A DNA stretch of 64,000 nt from CAWDMC01 sp963803295 (GCA_963803295.1 CAWDMC010000022.1:372001-436000), one strand, 5' to 3'. Counted from the first letter of the stretch, positions 1 through 9,007 are shown. The notes: a model not told the origin generated them from the letters alone. Numbers and translations are program-made.

Positions 1-1
1 G

Positions 2-397
2 ATCACTCAGGTGCCGACCGCGCCGGACTACATGCGCGGGGTGGTAAACGTGCGGGGTCAGGCGATTCCGGTGGTGGATCTGCGGCTACGCTTCGGCCTT
101 TCGCAAGCCGCCGAGACCGTGCACTCCCGCATTATTGTGATGGAGCTCGAACTCGATGGCGAACTGGTTGTGCTGGGCGGCATGGCCGACAGCGTCCACG
201 AGGTGATCGAGCTTGAGCCCGGCAACATTAATCCGCCTCCGCGCATCGCCATGCGCTGGCGCACGGACTTTATTCAGGGAATGGGAAAACGCGGGGACGA
301 TTTCATTATCATTCTCGATGTTAATGCGGTGTTCTCCTCCGAGGAGCTCGCGCTGGTCGAGAGGACCCCGGCGGCCGAAGCGCTCGTATCGGCTTAG
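2..397 (+). CDS. cheW: CheW-like chemotaxis coupling protein, 5' end outside window
   Basis: The open frame enters from the left edge, so the N-terminus is missing and the GTG at 11 is not a real start. The visible 131 residues hold the second half of a CheW fold: the segment MRGVVNVRGQAIPVVDLR is the hallmark strand pair of CheW, and the end has the usual 'IILDVNAVFSSEE' strand. CheW proteins are cytoplasmic adaptors that link chemoreceptors to the histidine kinase CheA. The next genes downstream (cheR, cheB, cheY, a receptor-like protein) fit a chemosensory operon. No CheA is visible; it may lie upstream of the window. Confidence 0.9.
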   Translation: MTQVPTAPDYMRGVVNVRGQAIPVVDLRLRFGLSQAAETVHSRIIVMELELDGELVVLGGMADSVHEVIELEPGNINPPPRIAMRWRTDFIQGMGKRGDDFIIILDVNAVFSSEELALVERTPAAEALVSA

Positions 398-483
398 CTG
401 GATGCTCGATGACGACGGTTTTGGGTGGGAGCACCATAGCTTCATGGTCTCTGCCCACGATGACAGGCTTAGGTAAGAAACTT

Positions 484-1339
484 ATGGTCGGCACTGACAC
501 TGTAGACGTCTGCGATCTCTCGACGGAGATGTTCGACCGCTTCGCGCAGTTTATTGGGAGCGAGCTCGGCATCAAAATGCCGGATTCCAAGCGGACCATG
601 ATTCAAAGCAGGCTGCTGCGCCGGGTTCGCGAGCTCCATCTTCAGTCGGTCGAGGAATACGGCCAGTATTTCTTTGCCTCGGCCAATTCCGAAGAGCGCC
701 ATCATTTCATCAACGCCGTCACCACCCATAAGACAGACTTCTTTCGCGAGCCGCAGCACTTCGATTATCTGGCACGGGTGGCGCTGCCCACGCTGCACCG
801 CCATGCGGAAGGACCCAATTACCGGCTGGGGGCCTGGTCGGGCGCGTGTTCCTCGGGCGAGGAGCCCTACACTCTGGCCATGGTGCTCGATCAGTACGCG
901 CGCCAGCAGCCGGGATTCGACTTCGCCATCCTGGCGACGGATGTCTCGTTGACGATAGTGGAGAAGGCGCGCACCGGCATCTATTCCGAAGCGCAAGTCA
1001 GCCCCGTGCCGCCGGACCTGCAAAAGAAGTACCTGTTGCGCAGCAAGAACCAATCGCAAAGGCTGGTTCGCGTCGCCCCCGACCTGCGCAAGAGGGTCAG
1101 CTTCCACACGCTGAACCTGATGGATGAGCGACTACCAGGTGAAGGACATGTTCGATGTCATCTTCTTGCGAAACGTGCTCATCTACTTCGACCGGAGCAC
1201 GCAGGAAGCGGTGATCAACAAGATCTGCCGAAACCTCGCTCCTGGCGGTTACCTGTTCGTCGGCCACTCGGAATCGCTGGCGGGCCTGGAGGTGCCTGTC
1301 AAGCTGGTGCGGACGTCGATCTTTCGCAAGCCGTTTTGA
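484..1339 (+). pseudogene. cheR: CheR chemoreceptor methyltransferase, frameshifted
   Basis: CheR methylates receptor glutamates using S-adenosylmethionine. The N-terminal helical domain (SKRTMIQSRLLRRVREL) and the SAM-binding part (GAWSGACSSGEEPYTLAM) read in one frame up to about 1120. The C-terminal part (DMFDVIFLRNVLIYFD, GGYLFVGHSESL) continues in the next frame from about 1124 to 1339. The two halves join near the text LNLMD/DYQVKD, so a single one- or two-base indel separates them. I chose the ATG at 484, preceded by AGGTAAG; ATGs at 409 and 463 are also possible. Neighbouring che genes are intact, so this may be a sequencing error rather than a true pseudogene. Confidence 0.85.
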
Positions 1340-1360
1340 AGAAGGGAAAGTGAAGCTGCC

Positions 1361-2461
1361 GTGATATCGCAAACCAAGGTTCGAGTTCTGATTGTCGACG
1401 ATTCGGCCGTGGTGCGTCAGGCCATGAAAGAGATGCTCGAGACCGATCCGCAGATTGAGGTCATGGGCGTGGCCTCGGACCCTTACGTGGCCGTAGAGCG
1501 CATGAAACACGCGGTACCCGACGTCATCACCCTCGACATCGAAATGCCGCGGATGGATGGCTTGACCTTCCTCGAAAAGATCATGAGCCAGCATCCGATC
1601 CCGGTGGTGATCTGCTCCACTCTGGCGCAAGGTGGTTCCGATGTCGCATTTGCCGCCCTCGAAAAGGGCGCGGTCGAGATCATTACCAAGCCCAAACTGG
1701 GGGCAAAGGAATTCATCGAGGAGTCTCGCGTGCGCATCTGCGACGTCGTGAAGTCGGCCGCGCTTGCCCGCCTCCGGAAGTCCAACGCCGGGGTCTCGCG
1801 ACAGGTGACTCCCAAGTTAACCGCCGATGCCGTCCTCGAAAAGCCCGTCTCGCATGCCCTGATTCAAACCACGGAAAAAGTGGTGGCGGTAGGCGCCTCC
1901 ACCGGAGGAACCGAGGCGCTGCGGGAATTCCTCGAAGCCATGCCGATCGATTGTCCGGGAATCGTCGTCGTCCAACACATGCCGGAAGGATTCACCGCCC
2001 GGTTCGCCCAGCGCCTCGATGGGATCTGCCGCATTACGGTAAAGGAAGCCGCTGACAATGACTCGGTGATCCGCGGCCAGGCGCTGATCGCCCCCGGGAA
2101 TCGGCACATGCTGCTGAAACGCGCCGGCGCCCGCTACTTCGTTGAACTCCGCGACGGCCCCCTGGTAAGCCGCCACCGGCCCTCCGTCGACGTACTCTTC
2201 CGCTCGGCCGCCCGCTACGGCGGTAAGAACGTGATCGGTGTCATCATGACCGGAATGGGCGACGATGGCGCCAAGGGAATGTTGGAAATGAAAGAGGCCG
2301 GGGCCTTCACGATTGCTCAGGACGAAGCCACCTGCGTCGTGTTCGGCATGCCTGCCGAAGCGATCCGCCTCTCTGCCGTCGATCGTGTGCTTCCCCTCCC
2401 CTACATTGCTCCTGAGATCATGCGCCTGCTAATCTCTCAGGAGAGGAGTTTGAAGTCATGA
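1361..2461 (+). CDS. cheB: CheB receptor glutamate methylesterase/deamidase with receiver domain
   Basis: This 366-residue protein has the standard CheB layout. An N-terminal response-regulator receiver (about residues 5-125) has acidic residues Asp13/Asp14, phospho-acceptor Asp59 and Lys110. A linker follows, then the methylesterase domain (about 172-360). The catalytic triad is visible: Ser180 in VGASTGG, His206 in VVVQHMPEGF and Asp302 in TGMGDDGA. CheB removes methyl groups from chemoreceptors and opposes CheR, which is encoded just upstream. The start is GTG at 1361, preceded by a purine-rich stretch (GAAGGGAAAG). The stop overlaps a possible small ORF that begins at 2458. Confidence 0.95.
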   Translation: MISQTKVRVLIVDDSAVVRQAMKEMLETDPQIEVMGVASDPYVAVERMKHAVPDVITLDIEMPRMDGLTFLEKIMSQHPIPVVICSTLAQGGSDVAFAALEKGAVEIITKPKLGAKEFIEESRVRICDVVKSAALARLRKSNAGVSRQVTPKLTADAVLEKPVSHALIQTTEKVVAVGASTGGTEALREFLEAMPIDCPGIVVVQHMPEGFTARFAQRLDGICRITVKEAADNDSVIRGQALIAPGNRHMLLKRAGARYFVELRDGPLVSRHRPSVDVLFRSAARYGGKNVIGVIMTGMGDDGAKGMLEMKEAGAFTIAQDEATCVVFGMPAEAIRLSAVDRVLPLPYIAPEIMRLLISQERSLKS

Positions 2462-2598
2462 AAACCAACCTCGTGACCGACCCTTACCAGCCGTTCGAGT
2501 ACCCGTACACCTCCGGTCCGTCGGCTCACCCTGGAACACGGCCTACGCGGCCCTGGATTCCCTCCAAAGGAGGAGACCGATGCCCAAGCGAATTTTGA
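2458..2598 (+). CDS. Possible 46-residue ORF between cheB and cheY
   Basis: An ATG overlaps the last codons of cheB and sits 7 nt after a strong GGAGAGGAG sequence. It opens a frame that begins MKTNLVTDPYQPFEYPYTSG, is rich in Pro, Tyr and Gly, and stops 18 nt inside cheY. I recognise no family. Its ribosome-binding site is better than that of many neighbours, and the operon would otherwise have a 118-nt gap here. It could instead be a translational-coupling leader for cheY or simply chance. Confidence 0.3.
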   Translation: MKTNLVTDPYQPFEYPYTSGPSAHPGTRPTRPWIPSKGGDRCPSEF

Positions 2599-2945
2599 TA
2601 GTGGACGATTCCGTGACGGTGCGGCAGATGCTCTCGTTTACGCTGCGAGAGGCCCAGTTCGATGTCCTGGAGGCAGAGCACGGCCAGCAAGCCTTGGAGC
2701 GGCTCGACGGCCAGAGCGTCGATCTGATCGTCACCGACTTGAACATGCCGGTGATGGACGGAATCACCTTCATTCGCGGTGCACGCAGCCTGCCGGGCAC
2801 CCGCTACGTGCCGATCCTCATGCTTACCACTGAGAGCCAGCCTGAGAAAAAAATGGAGGGCAAAGCGGCTGGAGCCACAGGGTGGATCGTGAAACCGTTT
2901 GATCCTCCCAAACTCCTGAAGGTGATTTCGAAGGTGCTGCCTTAA
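2580..2945 (+). CDS. cheY: CheY-type single-domain response regulator
   Basis: The 121 residues form one receiver domain. Asp9/Asp10 bind Mg2+, Asp53 (VTDLNMP) is the phospho-acceptor, Thr83 (MLTTES) and Lys105 (VKPF) complete the active site. There is no output domain, so it should act like CheY, carrying the signal from CheA to the motor or another target. The ATG at 2580 follows AAAGGAGGAG, a very strong ribosome-binding site. The motif 'TTESQPEKKMEGKAAGATGW' is typical of the CheY subgroup encoded in non-enteric chemosensory operons. It lies between cheB and a receptor-like gene and is probably co-transcribed with them. Confidence 0.93.
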   Translation: MPKRILIVDDSVTVRQMLSFTLREAQFDVLEAEHGQQALERLDGQSVDLIVTDLNMPVMDGITFIRGARSLPGTRYVPILMLTTESQPEKKMEGKAAGATGWIVKPFDPPKLLKVISKVLP

Positions 2946-2966
2946 GGCCACCATCGATGAAGAGTG

Positions 2967-4742
2967 ATGCCTCTTTCTCCCAACATTAACGGCACGGAAG
3001 AGATGGCCGCTGGCCCGGTCCTACCGTCGCTTGCCTTGGTGCTTAAGCCTCTGCAGGATGATCTCGACCAGGTGAACGCCCGCGTCAGGGACGAGTTCCT
3101 CGCACTCTCGGCCGCCCTGCAGAATATTGCCCGGCGCGCCCGCGAAGTCGCCACTCTGTCACATCAGGCCACGGAACTCATAGGCGAGGGGGAATGCCAT
3201 CAATCCATCGACATCCTGGAGCAAGTTCTTGCCGACGCTGAACGGCTGCGGAGCCAGGATGAAACCAGCCAAAGCCAGATCCGCGAGATCCTGTCCCGTC
3301 TCGAGCAGTGCCGCTTTCCGCTCGTGCGACTGGCGGAACTCCGCCAAATGCTGCCTGCATTTGCCATGCTCGCTCGCATTGAGGCCAGCCGACTGAAGAG
3401 TAATACGGTGGACGTGACCAGCCTCACCGTGGACATCCAGACCCTGGCTGGCGAGCTCGATCAGCACGTGACCAGCATTGCGCAGGAAGCGCGCCGGCTG
3501 ACGGAGTTGATGACCAGCCAGGTAAACCAAGTCGATGAGATGGAGAGGGAGGGACAGAAGCAGGGGGTGGCGCTGATTAGCCGCACTCGGGCGTTGCTCG
3601 AACCCATGCATGCCCGGGCTCAAGCAGCGGAAGCCAACTCCCACAAAATCGACCAGGAATATGCGAGCATCCATTGGGCCTTGGACAGAATCGTCATGTC
3701 GCTGCAGACCGAAGACATGGCGCGCCAGCGCGTCGAGCATGTTCAGGAAGCCTTGCGGCAGGTGTCGGCCAGGATCGAGGGCGGTGAGCCTGTGGCGGAA
3801 TGCGCCGGGATCGTAAGCCTGCAACGCTCGCAAGTCCTCGCCACCCGCGATCTTTTGTCAGGATCGGTCGGTTCCATTCTGGCCAGCCTGCGTTCTCTCA
3901 GTCCCCGCGTGAAGGAACTCGCGGCAGGGACTGATGCGCTGCTCGGTCAGACGGATGAAGACGGCCGTTCATTCGCTTTGGCCGCTAAGGAAGGCCTCGC
4001 TACCGTTTCCTCGGTGTTCGAACAATACTTCGCCTCTTCCCATTCGATCGCCTCCACCGTAGCCGCTCTCCTCCCCGCCGTCGAGGGCATGACGAATCGT
4101 GCCAATAAGCTGAAGGAGATCGAGTCCACCATTCGCCACGTCGCCGTAAACGCCACCGTCAAGACCGCACAGTTGGGCATTGAGGGCGCTGCGATGAGCG
4201 CACTGGCCTCGGAATTGCAGAAACTGGCGGCCAAAAATGAGGGGTACACACGTAAGGTTATCGAGAACCTCGCCGCCATGGACAGGGCCTTGAAAGCCAT
4301 CTCGGCCAATGCGGTTACGGATGATGCCTGCTCCGAGACTTTCGCCAACGTCGATCATTTGGCCGAATCAGGCACGTGTAACATCCTGTCGCAGAAACTC
4401 TCGACCGTGGTGGCCCAGGCCAGCGCGCTCCAAAACGAACTCGGCAGCGCCTCGGAACAAGCCGAACAGGCAAGCAGCGTCAGCGAGGCCTTTGACACGG
4501 TCGCCGAAAAACTGGACAGCGCCCTTCAGCAGCTTGGCTATGAGCCAGGTGAAATAATCGTACCGCCAGGAGCGGATAAAGCGGCGAATCTCAGCACCTT
4601 ATACTCAATGCGCTCAGAGCGCGATGTGCATGAACGAGTCTTCGGCCTCGATTCCGGCGGCGAAGCTGCGACCGAGACCGTAACCGACGCACCTCCGGAA
4701 TCGGACGACGACGATCTGGGCGACGGCATCGAGCTCTTCTGA
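2967..4742 (+). CDS. Soluble, chemoreceptor-like coiled-coil protein without membrane segments
   Basis: This 591-residue protein is almost wholly helical, with long heptad-rich stretches and no hydrophobic segment long enough to span a membrane. Near residue 250 it has SLQTEDMARQRVEHV, which resembles the 'LQFQDxxRQxxEHV' motif of some chemotaxis proteins. Near residue 400 the stretch NATVKTAQLGIEGAAMSAL followed by ASELQKLA looks like a degraded form of the MCP signalling tip (usual form NAAIEAARAGE...VAxEVRxLA). A cytoplasmic receptor or a phosphatase-related partner of the operon is therefore likely, but the tip is so divergent that coupling to CheA/CheW is uncertain. GTG at 2964 or ATG at 2967 starts it, 19-22 nt after cheY. 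The C-terminus is acidic (ESDDDDLGDG). Confidence 0.7.
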   Translation: MPLSPNINGTEEMAAGPVLPSLALVLKPLQDDLDQVNARVRDEFLALSAALQNIARRAREVATLSHQATELIGEGECHQSIDILEQVLADAERLRSQDETSQSQIREILSRLEQCRFPLVRLAELRQMLPAFAMLARIEASRLKSNTVDVTSLTVDIQTLAGELDQHVTSIAQEARRLTELMTSQVNQVDEMEREGQKQGVALISRTRALLEPMHARAQAAEANSHKIDQEYASIHWALDRIVMSLQTEDMARQRVEHVQEALRQVSARIEGGEPVAECAGIVSLQRSQVLATRDLLSGSVGSILASLRSLSPRVKELAAGTDALLGQTDEDGRSFALAAKEGLATVSSVFEQYFASSHSIASTVAALLPAVEGMTNRANKLKEIESTIRHVAVNATVKTAQLGIEGAAMSALASELQKLAAKNEGYTRKVIENLAAMDRALKAISANAVTDDACSETFANVDHLAESGTCNILSQKLSTVVAQASALQNELGSASEQAEQASSVSEAFDTVAEKLDSALQQLGYEPGEIIVPPGADKAANLSTLYSMRSERDVHERVFGLDSGGEAATETVTDAPPESDDDDLGDGIELF

Positions 4743-4978
4743 CCTACCCGCCAAGCCGTGAGCCGATCCCTGCCACCGTTGCTTCCTTTCTCACAATATC
4801 CCGCTGACGACAGATCTCTCCCCTTGACTTGGGAATAGAGAGAAGTCGCGACCTTGGTGGTCGAACTTTCAGAGATCATAGATCACGGACAGTCCTTAGG
4901 CTTTGGTGTAAACTGATTACTAAACATTTCGAGGAGAGGGCATAAGGGAAAGTCCGACTTCTGACTCGCGGAGTGTTC

Positions 4979-6058
4979 ATGACCCAAGCGATCAATGAGG
5001 ATGCGGTTTTGAGGACCCTCGGCGCCATCGAGGATCCCGACCTGGGGCGCGACCTGGTTTCGGCCGGGGAAGTAAAGGATCTGGTACTGAGCAATGGGGG
5101 TGCTTCGTTCACCCTGGAGTTCGCGACGCCGGCGGCTTCCGATTCACTGGAGCGCCAGGCGATTGAGCATCGTGCCCGCGCGGCCGTGGAAGCGTTGGGG
5201 CTTAAGCCGGTAAAGGTGCACGTTACCTGGAACGTCCCCGGCACTAAGACCGGCAAACCCTCGCCGCTGATACCTGAGGTGAAGAACACTATTGCCGTGG
5301 CCTCGGGCAAAGGCGGCGTGGGCAAGTCCACGGTAGCGGCCAACCTGGCCGTGGCCCTGATGCGCACGGGCGCCAAGGTCGGGCTGATGGATACCGACGT
5401 CTACGGGCCCAGTGTACCCATCCTGATGGGCGGACGCGAAGAACCCAAGGTGGTGGAGGGAAAGCTCGATCCGCCCATGGAGTGGGGCATCAAGCTGATC
5501 TCGATGGCATACTTTCTCCCTCCCAAGGAAGCGGTGATCTGGCGCGGTCCTATGTTGCACAAGACCATCCAGCAATTCCTGGGCGACGTGCGCTGGGGCG
5601 CCCTCGACTACCTGGTCATGGATCTGCCGCCGGGCACGGGCGACATCCAGTTAAGCCTGTCGCAGACCATTCCGCTGACAGGCGCGGTAATCGTCTCGAC
5701 GCCGCAGGACCTGGCGCTGCTAGTGGCGTCGAAAGCCATCGCCATGTTCCAGAAAATGAAGGTGCCGATTCTGGGAATCGTCGAGAACATGAGCTACTAC
5801 GTGTGCCCGCACTGTGGCGAGCGTGACGACATCTTCGGGCACGGCGGCGCCCGGCTGGCCAGCCAGAAGCTGGGAATCCCTTTTCTGGGCGAGATTCCAC
5901 TCAATCCTGCTGTGCGTCTCGAAAGCGACAATGGACGTCCGGTAGCGCTCAACGACAAAACGCCTTACGGACTGGCATTCAAAAAGACTGCCGCAGCAGT
6001 TGCCGCCGAAGTGAGTAAGTTGCACCTGTCGGGCGACGGGGAAATTACGATCGAATAA
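4979..6058 (+). CDS. apbC: Mrp/ApbC-type Fe-S cluster carrier ATPase with N-terminal MIP18 (DUF59) domain
   Basis: Mrp/ApbC proteins bind a [4Fe-4S] cluster at a dimer interface and deliver it to apo-proteins, using ATP. Residues about 8-85 form the DUF59/MIP18 domain (EDPDLGRDLVSAG). The deviant Walker A motif GKGGVGKST is near residue 112, the Switch I region (DTDVYGPSVPILMG) follows, and the cluster-binding CPHC pair lies near residue 278. I prefer the ATG at 4979, 5 nt after GCGGAG, over the GTG at 4973. About 230 nt separate it from the chemotaxis operon. A DUF971 gene follows 25 nt downstream, a common pairing with Mrp. Confidence 0.93.
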   Translation: MTQAINEDAVLRTLGAIEDPDLGRDLVSAGEVKDLVLSNGGASFTLEFATPAASDSLERQAIEHRARAAVEALGLKPVKVHVTWNVPGTKTGKPSPLIPEVKNTIAVASGKGGVGKSTVAANLAVALMRTGAKVGLMDTDVYGPSVPILMGGREEPKVVEGKLDPPMEWGIKLISMAYFLPPKEAVIWRGPMLHKTIQQFLGDVRWGALDYLVMDLPPGTGDIQLSLSQTIPLTGAVIVSTPQDLALLVASKAIAMFQKMKVPILGIVENMSYYVCPHCGERDDIFGHGGARLASQKLGIPFLGEIPLNPAVRLESDNGRPVALNDKTPYGLAFKKTAAAVAAEVSKLHLSGDGEITIE

Positions 6059-6083
6059 AATGTGCTCGTCCGTCTTGCTATAG

Positions 6084-6458
6084 ATGCTGACACCAAGAAA
6101 AATCAAGTTAGGAGGCGAAGGCGGCACCATCCGCATCGATTGGTCGGACGCACACGTGAGCGCCTATCCTTATCAGTATCTGCGCGATCGCTGTCCCTGC
6201 GCCATGTGCAACGACAAGCGGCCCTACGCGCACGGTGAACCCGCTCCGCCCAGCCCCTTCCAGATGTTTCAGAAGGTGCTCAAGCCGGACCGGGCGGAAC
6301 TGGTGGGACGCTACGCGGTGCAGATGCACTGGAGCGACGGTCACTCAAGCGGGATCTATGATTTCGATTATCTGCGCTCGCTTTGTCCGTGCAGTGATTG
6401 CGAGGCCGCGCGAAAAGCCGACGCCAGAGCCGACGTGGATGAGGCGGAGTTGCCATGA
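6084..6458 (+). CDS. DUF971 family protein (GBBH-like N-terminal domain)
   Basis: The 124 residues contain two copies of a short motif: YPYQYLRDRCPCAMC near residue 30 and FDYLRSLCPCSDCE near residue 95. Each carries a CxCxxC cysteine group, as in the zinc-binding N-terminal domain of gamma-butyrobetaine hydroxylase (DUF971). Stand-alone DUF971 proteins are frequently encoded beside Mrp/ApbC and have been linked to Fe-S cluster metabolism by context. Here the gene follows the Mrp gene at 25 nt on the same strand, so they are likely co-transcribed. The exact molecular role is not established. Confidence 0.85.
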   Translation: MLTPRKIKLGGEGGTIRIDWSDAHVSAYPYQYLRDRCPCAMCNDKRPYAHGEPAPPSPFQMFQKVLKPDRAELVGRYAVQMHWSDGHSSGIYDFDYLRSLCPCSDCEAARKADARADVDEAELP

Positions 6459-6615
6459 CTCCAGTCTCGCGACAGGCAGTTTGGCACAGGTTACGATCAT
6501 TGATCTGAAACAGGGCTCTCCCCATGGAGAGGGCTGTTGTCAGCGTGGGTCGTGCCCCGCAGTCGACTTCGTTTTGCTATCAATGCCGACGCGACGTTTC
6601 GACAGGAGGGCGAAT

Positions 6616-7656
6616 ATGTCACGCCACGAGATATTGAACCACTCCCTTACGATTGTCTTTCTGGTCGCCGGATTCGCCATGCCGCTGCTGGCTTCCGGCC
6701 CCACTCCGCCGAATGTGCCTTCCCGGGGGTTGCTGCTGGTGGACAACAAAGCGGATCATACGCTGGGAATCGTCGATCCGCAGGCCGGCAAACAGATCGC
6801 CGTGGTGCCCGAAAGCGGCATCACAGGCCACGAAGTGATCGCCTCGCCCGACGGCAAAACCGCTTACGTACCGATCTACGGGAACTCCGGCGTGGGCAAA
6901 CCGGGCACTGACGGCCAGACCGTGGACGTAATCAATATTGCCAGCCACAAACTTGTCGACACCCTCGATTTCGGAGGGCCCCAGCGCCCGCACTGCCCGC
7001 AGTTCGGACCAAAAGATGGCCTGTTGTACGTGACGACGGAGATCACAAAAAGCGTGACCATTATCAATCCGCACACCAATAAGGTGGTCGGCCAGGTCCC
7101 CACGGGCCAACCGGAATCGCATATGCTGGCGATCACCAGCGATGGACGGCGCGGCTACACGGCCAACGTGGGTCCGGGAACGGTCAGCGTGCTCGATCTC
7201 GAGAATCGGAAGCAACTTAAGGTGATCCCGATTTCGCGCGAGACCCAGCGTATCTCGATTTCGCCCGACGATAAGATGGTGTTTACCTCCGATCAGACCG
7301 CTCCGCGGCTGGCGGTGATCCACACCGGCGACGATTCGGTAAGCTGGGTTGAAATGCCCGGCATCGGCTACGGCACTGCACCCTCCCGTGACGGGCGCTG
7401 GCTGCTCGTGGCGTTGATCAAACTGAACAAGGTGGGAGTAATCGACCTGCACAGCATGAAAGTGGTCAGAACGCTTGAAGTACCCAAGGCGCCGCAAGAA
7501 GTCCTGATGGCTCCGGACGGCCGGGAGGCATACGTCTCCTGCGATGCCAGTCACAAAATTGCTGTTATTAATCTGCCGGGTTGGGAAGTAGAAAAGCTTA
7601 TTGATGTAGGCAATGGTGCGGACGGACTGGCTTGGGCGCCGTCGGCGAGCCGGTGA
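6616..7656 (+). CDS. Exported YVTN-type beta-propeller protein
   Basis: The 346-residue product begins with a signal peptide (hydrophobic run LTIVFLVAGFAMPLLAS at about 11-27). About seven blades follow with the repeating pattern 'V.SPDG+.AYV....VSVLDL' (for example ASPDGKTAYVPIY, TSDGRRGYTANV, SPDDKMVFTSDQ, APDGREAYVSCD). Such YVTN/cytochrome-cd1-like propellers are extracytoplasmic and usually mediate binding; no catalytic residues can be named. The ATG at 6616 follows GGAGGG at ideal spacing, so the longer open frame reaching back to 6235 is not used. It lies 157 nt after the DUF971 gene and is convergent with the next gene. Confidence 0.85.
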   Translation: MSRHEILNHSLTIVFLVAGFAMPLLASGPTPPNVPSRGLLLVDNKADHTLGIVDPQAGKQIAVVPESGITGHEVIASPDGKTAYVPIYGNSGVGKPGTDGQTVDVINIASHKLVDTLDFGGPQRPHCPQFGPKDGLLYVTTEITKSVTIINPHTNKVVGQVPTGQPESHMLAITSDGRRGYTANVGPGTVSVLDLENRKQLKVIPISRETQRISISPDDKMVFTSDQTAPRLAVIHTGDDSVSWVEMPGIGYGTAPSRDGRWLLVALIKLNKVGVIDLHSMKVVRTLEVPKAPQEVLMAPDGREAYVSCDASHKIAVINLPGWEVEKLIDVGNGADGLAWAPSASR

Positions 7657-7759
7657 CCCCTCCAGCCATCAGGCAAAACGGGAATCTCGAGAGTGCAAGG
7701 GGTACAAACCTGGATGAGGCGCGCCGGCCTTGGTTGACAGATCGCCCGAGGGCCCGAGA

Positions 7760-8398
7760 TCAGATGATTTCTACCTGGACGTCTTTGACCAAGCTCTTGA
7801 AACGCTCTGCGTCAGCCTCGCTGCCGACGATAGCCCCGTAATGCATGGGGACAGCGATTTTCGGTTTGATCGCGTGGCAAGCTTCGGCCGCCTCTTCCGC
7901 GGTCATGACGTAGGTTCCCGAGACCGGCAGCAAGGCGATATCGCACTTGACCGAGCGCATCTCGGGAATGAAGTCCGAATCGCCGGCGTAATAGACCGTC
8001 ACTCCATCCATCCGGATGAGAAAGCCAAGTCCCTTGCCCTTGGGGTGAAACACGTGCCCCGGCTCGCGAAATTTGTTCAGGTTGTACGCCAGTACGGCCT
8101 CAACCTCAACTCTCCCTACGTGCTGTTTACCGGCTGGATCAAGAAAGAACACCTCCTTCACCTGCACACTTTTGAGCCCCTCGGTCGCGAGTGGGCTAGC
8201 CACAATCGAAGTGCCCTGGAAGATCACCTTTCGCAAGTCGTCGAGGCTGAGGTGGTCAAAGTGCTCGTGGCTGATCAGAACGATATCGGCTTCGTCGCCT
8301 TTCGCCACCTTGAAGGGATCGGTATAGATGACTTTTGATCCCTTGATGCGGAAGGTGTCGTGCGCGATACGGGTGATGTCCAATCCCAGCAACTGCAT
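7760..8398 (-). CDS. Metallo-beta-lactamase-fold hydrolase, UPF0173/UlaG-like
   Basis: The 212-residue cytoplasmic protein has the HxHxDH metal motif (His44, His46, Asp48, His49 in ISHEHFDHL) typical of the metallo-beta-lactamase superfamily. A later Asp (YYAGDSDF) and His (PMHYG) complete a two-metal site. Length and the 'VTVYYAGDS' and 'PKIAVPMHYG' segments match the UPF0173 group, whose substrate is generally unknown; the UlaG lactonase and lipid hydrolases are distant relatives. The ATG at 8398 follows GGAGG, so the upstream extension of the frame (to 8536) is not needed. It is convergent with the beta-propeller gene and 103 nt downstream of the next minus-strand gene. Confidence 0.82.
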   Translation of the reverse strand: MQLLGLDITRIAHDTFRIKGSKVIYTDPFKVAKGDEADIVLISHEHFDHLSLDDLRKVIFQGTSIVASPLATEGLKSVQVKEVFFLDPAGKQHVGRVEVEAVLAYNLNKFREPGHVFHPKGKGLGFLIRMDGVTVYYAGDSDFIPEMRSVKCDIALLPVSGTYVMTAEEAAEACHAIKPKIAVPMHYGAIVGSEADAERFKSLVKDVQVEII

Positions 8399-8501
8399 AG
8401 TGACCTCCTTGATGGACTTGGTCCCTGAAGTCCAGGCTCGTTCAGGCTGGACAGCCTTTCCCGTAAGCATCGCAAAGAAGACGTGGCCCGGGGACGGGGC
8501 G

Positions 8502-8849
8502 TTATTGCGGCGAGCTGACAGCCGCCTCGGAAACAACGATCAACTCGTGCTGCTTGCCGTCGACTTTGAACTTCATCTTGTCTTTGTCGAGTTTGAACTC
8601 GATCTGCGTGTTCACCGGCACAAGCTCAGCATGGTACTGCTGCGGCTGACGGACGTGGTACTCGATGGAATCGGTGCGGATCACGTATTCCTGGCACAGC
8701 AGATCCTGCGTGGAGTGGTGCTTCGCCTTCTGCGAACCGCACGGTACAGAGGTTTCCGAAATTACGATTCCCGTGCCAATCTTCTCTTTGGCCGAGGCGC
8801 AAACAGCAACCAGGGCCAAGGCGGTCAGGAGCATACACAGCTTCTTCAT
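8502..8849 (-). CDS. Small exported protein of unknown function
   Basis: The 115 residues start with a clear signal peptide (MKKLCMLLTALALVAVCASA, cleavage after about residue 20). The mature part of about 95 residues contains two cysteines (VPCGSQ and LLCQEY) that could form a disulphide. It then has charged beta-strand-like repeats of Lys and Asp (EFKLDKDKMKFKVDGKQ). I recognise no named family. I chose the ATG at 8849 because the signal peptide begins there; the frame is open further upstream to 8933 without signal features. It sits upstream of the metallo-hydrolase on the same strand but is probably separate. Confidence 0.65.
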   Translation of the reverse strand: MKKLCMLLTALALVAVCASAKEKIGTGIVISETSVPCGSQKAKHHSTQDLLCQEYVIRTDSIEYHVRQPQQYHAELVPVNTQIEFKLDKDKMKFKVDGKQHELIVVSEAAVSSPQ

Positions 8850-9007
8850 GATGAGGCCCCCAGTGTTAGTGAATTTCAGTGTCGAACGCACGCAGGCATA
8901 TCTTACCGCAGACGAGGAGTGGCGCGCACACAAATTCGACAGCGCTGGCGGCTGCTAGAGGCCAGCTCCCCTCTCCGGCGCGTTTAAGAATCGTGAAGCC
9001 TTGGCGG

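Noticed and set aside
6235..6615. Upstream extension of the beta-propeller frame
   Set aside because: It overlaps the well-supported DUF971 gene, lacks a start signal, and the true ATG at 6616 has GGAGGG and a signal peptide.
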